From: JAWVFM01 sp963739355
GTDB lineage: Bacteria; Actinomycetota; Thermoleophilia; Solirubrobacterales; 70-9
Length of the DNA stretch: 64,000 nucleotides
Assembly (NCBI GenBank): GCA_963739355.1
Contig: CAVUAD010000005.1
Location: 248,001-312,000, forward strand
Reading direction: 5' to 3'
Shown: piece after piece, positions 62,344-64,000 of the stretch
Layout: every line of letters begins with the position of its first letter
Numbering within the stretch: position 1 is the stretch's first letter
Made by a program: the position numbers and the translations under genes
The notes under the pieces: model-generated
Database searches by the model: none
The model's input: only the letters and a program-made list of their open reading frames with translations
What the model was told of the DNA's origin: nothing

Positions 62344-63720
62344 TTGTTCTGTGGCGCTTGCGCTCAACGCACCCGGCTTCGATATCGCTGCAATTCCTAT
62401 CTAGTTCCAGGCCTCCTACTGGCCATGGCGGCTCCAACTCCCTTCGTGGCACTAGGGGAAGGTCGATCGCCGCCGAAGACGGTTCTGGTTAGTGCGGCGC
62501 GCGGCCGTTCGTACGCCAATGGCAGCAGCAGCATAAGTTCCATCTCACGAGATGGCGACTACGTTGCATTCTCTTCGGATGCGACAGATCTGGTTCGTAG
62601 AAACGAACACGGGGTCCAGGTATTCCTCCGGCACCTGCCGCGAGGAAGGATGCGCCTGGTCAGCGTTCCTCTCGACGGCCAGTCCGCGGGCAACAGTCAA
62701 ATCGGAGCCTCTGCTGTGTCCGTTGATGGGTCCGTTGTGACCTTTTCGTCGAGTGCAGACAATCTGGTTCGGCACGACACCAATGGAGTCGCTGACGTCT
62801 TTGTCCGAAACATGCGAACAGGGACAACGCGGGTTGTGAGCGTCTCGTCTCTTGGAACGCTCGGAAACGGCGTAAGTGACGATCCTTCGATCTCGGCGAA
62901 TGGTCGATATGTCGTCTTCGAGTCGCGAGCCTCCAATCTGGTCCACGGGGATAAGGCTGGCAAAGAGAACATCTTTGTCCATGATCGTCGCACCGGCAAA
63001 ACTGAGCAGGTAGACACCGCGCCGTCAGGAGACCGTCGAATCGGTGGCAGTAGCGCTCCGTCGATCTCCGCGAACGGTCGCTTTGTTTCCTTCACCTCTA
63101 CTAGCTCCAGGCTTGTGCCAGGCGACACGAACCGAGTGCAGGACGTGTTTGTCTGGAATCGAACCAAGAACCGAGTACAGCGCGTCGACCTTGGATCGAT
63201 AGGAACCCAAGCCGACGGACCCGCCTTCGACTCGTCGGTTTCCTCGAGGGGCCCGGTGGTCGCTTTCGAATCTGGCGCGACTAACTTGGTCGGGGGAGAC
63301 ACCAACAACGTCGTCGACGTCTATGCGAAGGACGTCACCTCCGGAGGAATCACGCGAGTGGACACGGGCTCTCACGGAGCTCAAGCCGACGGCCAATCGC
63401 TCGGCGTTGCGATCGACCCGAGCGGTCGCGCGGTCGCGTTTTCAAGCGAGGCGGACAACCTCGTCCCACGAGATACAAATCAAGCCGCGGACGTCTTCGT
63501 CAGAGACCGTCGGTCCGGCAAGACGCGACGAGTCGATCTCGATGCGAACGGGCGCCAGCTGCCGCTGGGGGGAGGCTCCCCGGCCCTCAGCCGGCGCGGG
63601 CGCGACGTGTCCTTCGCAGGACTGCGCCGCCGGCGGATCGGCCACCGATTCCACGTGATCAGCGACATCTTTCGGCGCGGGCCATTGTTCCTGGACAGCT
63701 CGACGAACCGAACACCCTGA
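62344..63720 (+). CDS. exported WD40-like (PD40/TolB-type) beta-propeller protein
   Basis: About 458 residues with six or seven repeats of the form SISANGRYVVFESRASNLV...GDTN..DVFVRDRRTGKTRRVD, the PD40/TolB-type blade. The TTG at 62344 allows a hydrophobic leader (YLVPGLLLAMAAPTPFVALG); an ATG at 62425 inside it would remove most of it, so the longer form is preferred. It starts 12 nt after the upstream gene. Codon use has more A/T in third positions than neighbours to the left. It is probably surface-associated; partner unknown. Confidence 0.75.
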   Translation: MFCGACAQRTRLRYRCNSYLVPGLLLAMAAPTPFVALGEGRSPPKTVLVSAARGRSYANGSSSISSISRDGDYVAFSSDATDLVRRNEHGVQVFLRHLPRGRMRLVSVPLDGQSAGNSQIGASAVSVDGSVVTFSSSADNLVRHDTNGVADVFVRNMRTGTTRVVSVSSLGTLGNGVSDDPSISANGRYVVFESRASNLVHGDKAGKENIFVHDRRTGKTEQVDTAPSGDRRIGGSSAPSISANGRFVSFTSTSSRLVPGDTNRVQDVFVWNRTKNRVQRVDLGSIGTQADGPAFDSSVSSRGPVVAFESGATNLVGGDTNNVVDVYAKDVTSGGITRVDTGSHGAQADGQSLGVAIDPSGRAVAFSSEADNLVPRDTNQAADVFVRDRRSGKTRRVDLDANGRQLPLGGGSPALSRRGRDVSFAGLRRRRIGHRFHVISDIFRRGPLFLDSSTNRTP

Positions 63721-64000
63721 CCAAGGGGAGGGAGCTCCAGCCAAGCCTGTGACGGAACGCTTGCTGGCCCGTAGAATCGAATGCGGGGCCTCAAACACAA
63801 AGATCCGCTTCGGCATCGTCGTGTTGACGCTTCTGTGCACAGGTTCGGCCACGCGAAGCGCGCTCGTGCGCAGTCACGCCAGCCGATCACGGCGGAAGCT
63901 CCTACCTCGGAGTCACCTGTCCTGGTGGGAACGTCCTCGAAGCTGACCTTGACCACGTGCCCAGCACTCCGGCCTTCCCAAGGCGGCCTGTCGCGCCAGA
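63721..64000. other. window end without a supported gene
   Basis: No complete gene is visible. A GTG at 63749 opens a 65-codon frame with a signal-like stretch (IRFGIVVLTLLCTGSA). A different frame further on reads SSYLGVTCPGGNVLEADLDH up to the window end. Together they could be a frameshifted or chance exported-protein start; I do not call a gene. Confidence 0.3.

Noticed and set aside
63721..64000. A broken exported-protein gene at the right edge.
   Set aside because: Signal-like and downstream pieces are in different frames and no family is recognisable; recorded only as an uncalled edge.

Overview
The window is 64 kb of GC-rich DNA from an actinobacterium. Secreted proteins with FECxLDG-type Ig-like repeats, RTX-like tails and many beta-propellers, together with F420-type luciferase-like enzymes, point to Thermoleophilia (Solirubrobacterales: Solirubrobacter/Conexibacter/Patulibacter-like). 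This taxon call is inference from gene style, not from a marker gene. Almost every gene has strong codon-position GC bias. The last 3-4 kb, beyond an insertion sequence, is visibly less GC-rich.

Layout. (1) 1-12.6 kb: a polyamine uptake and catabolism region. Two spermidine/putrescine-type ABC transporter operons on the minus strand flank a plus-strand set: omega-aminotransferase, PucR-type regulator, alanine dehydrogenase, succinate-semialdehyde-type dehydrogenase and an LLM flavin enzyme. Aminotransferase plus alanine dehydrogenase would recycle pyruvate. (2) 12.7-17.7 kb: an NlpC/P60-like secreted protein behind a c-di-AMP (ydaO) riboswitch and a clear promoter, a thioredoxin-fold protein, an SDR, aconitase, then a promoter-like site with tandem hairpins. 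(3) 17.9-24.3 kb: a giant LuxR-family (LAL) regulator divergent from a secreted propeller protein, with a perfect 18-bp palindrome between them, plus small exported and membrane proteins. (4) 24.6-29.05 kb: lipoyl-lipoyl-E3-binding-E2-E1 2-oxoglutarate dehydrogenase encoded as one stretch but broken by two single-base frameshifts. (5) 29.2-35.9 kb: a DrrAB-like ABC exporter, a large atypical subtilase, a beta-lactamase-like relic and a zinc-ribbon protein. (6) 35.9-45.8 kb: a fatty-acyl-CoA-reductase-like SDR-SDR fusion, a beta-helix protein, an alkyl-DHAP-synthase-like flavoenzyme, a GGR-like flavoenzyme, a UbiA prenyltransferase and a pair of acyl-CoA dehydrogenases. This looks like a lipid, perhaps ether-lipid, locus. 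(7) 45.8-51.6 kb, minus strand: a YWTD-type propeller, a Cys-rich exported protein, a Tat-exported phosphoesterase, two small overlapping unknowns and citrate synthase. (8) 51.7-59.5 kb: GH15 glucoamylase/trehalase, quinone oxidoreductase, DEAD-box helicase, flippase-like membrane protein, GT-like membrane protein and an EamA transporter. (9) 59.5-64 kb: an IS481-family element sitting in the EamA stop codon, its transposase interrupted by an amber codon, then three exported proteins in an accessory block.

Recurring themes. Many genes have a TANNNT (mostly TAGNNT) hexamer 6-9 nt before the start codon, as expected for leaderless transcripts. Two convergent gene pairs share a CTAG that supplies both stop codons. 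Four apparent single-base insertions, a missing start codon and one amber codon raise the question of assembly indels versus real decay. No tRNA, rRNA or CRISPR array was seen.
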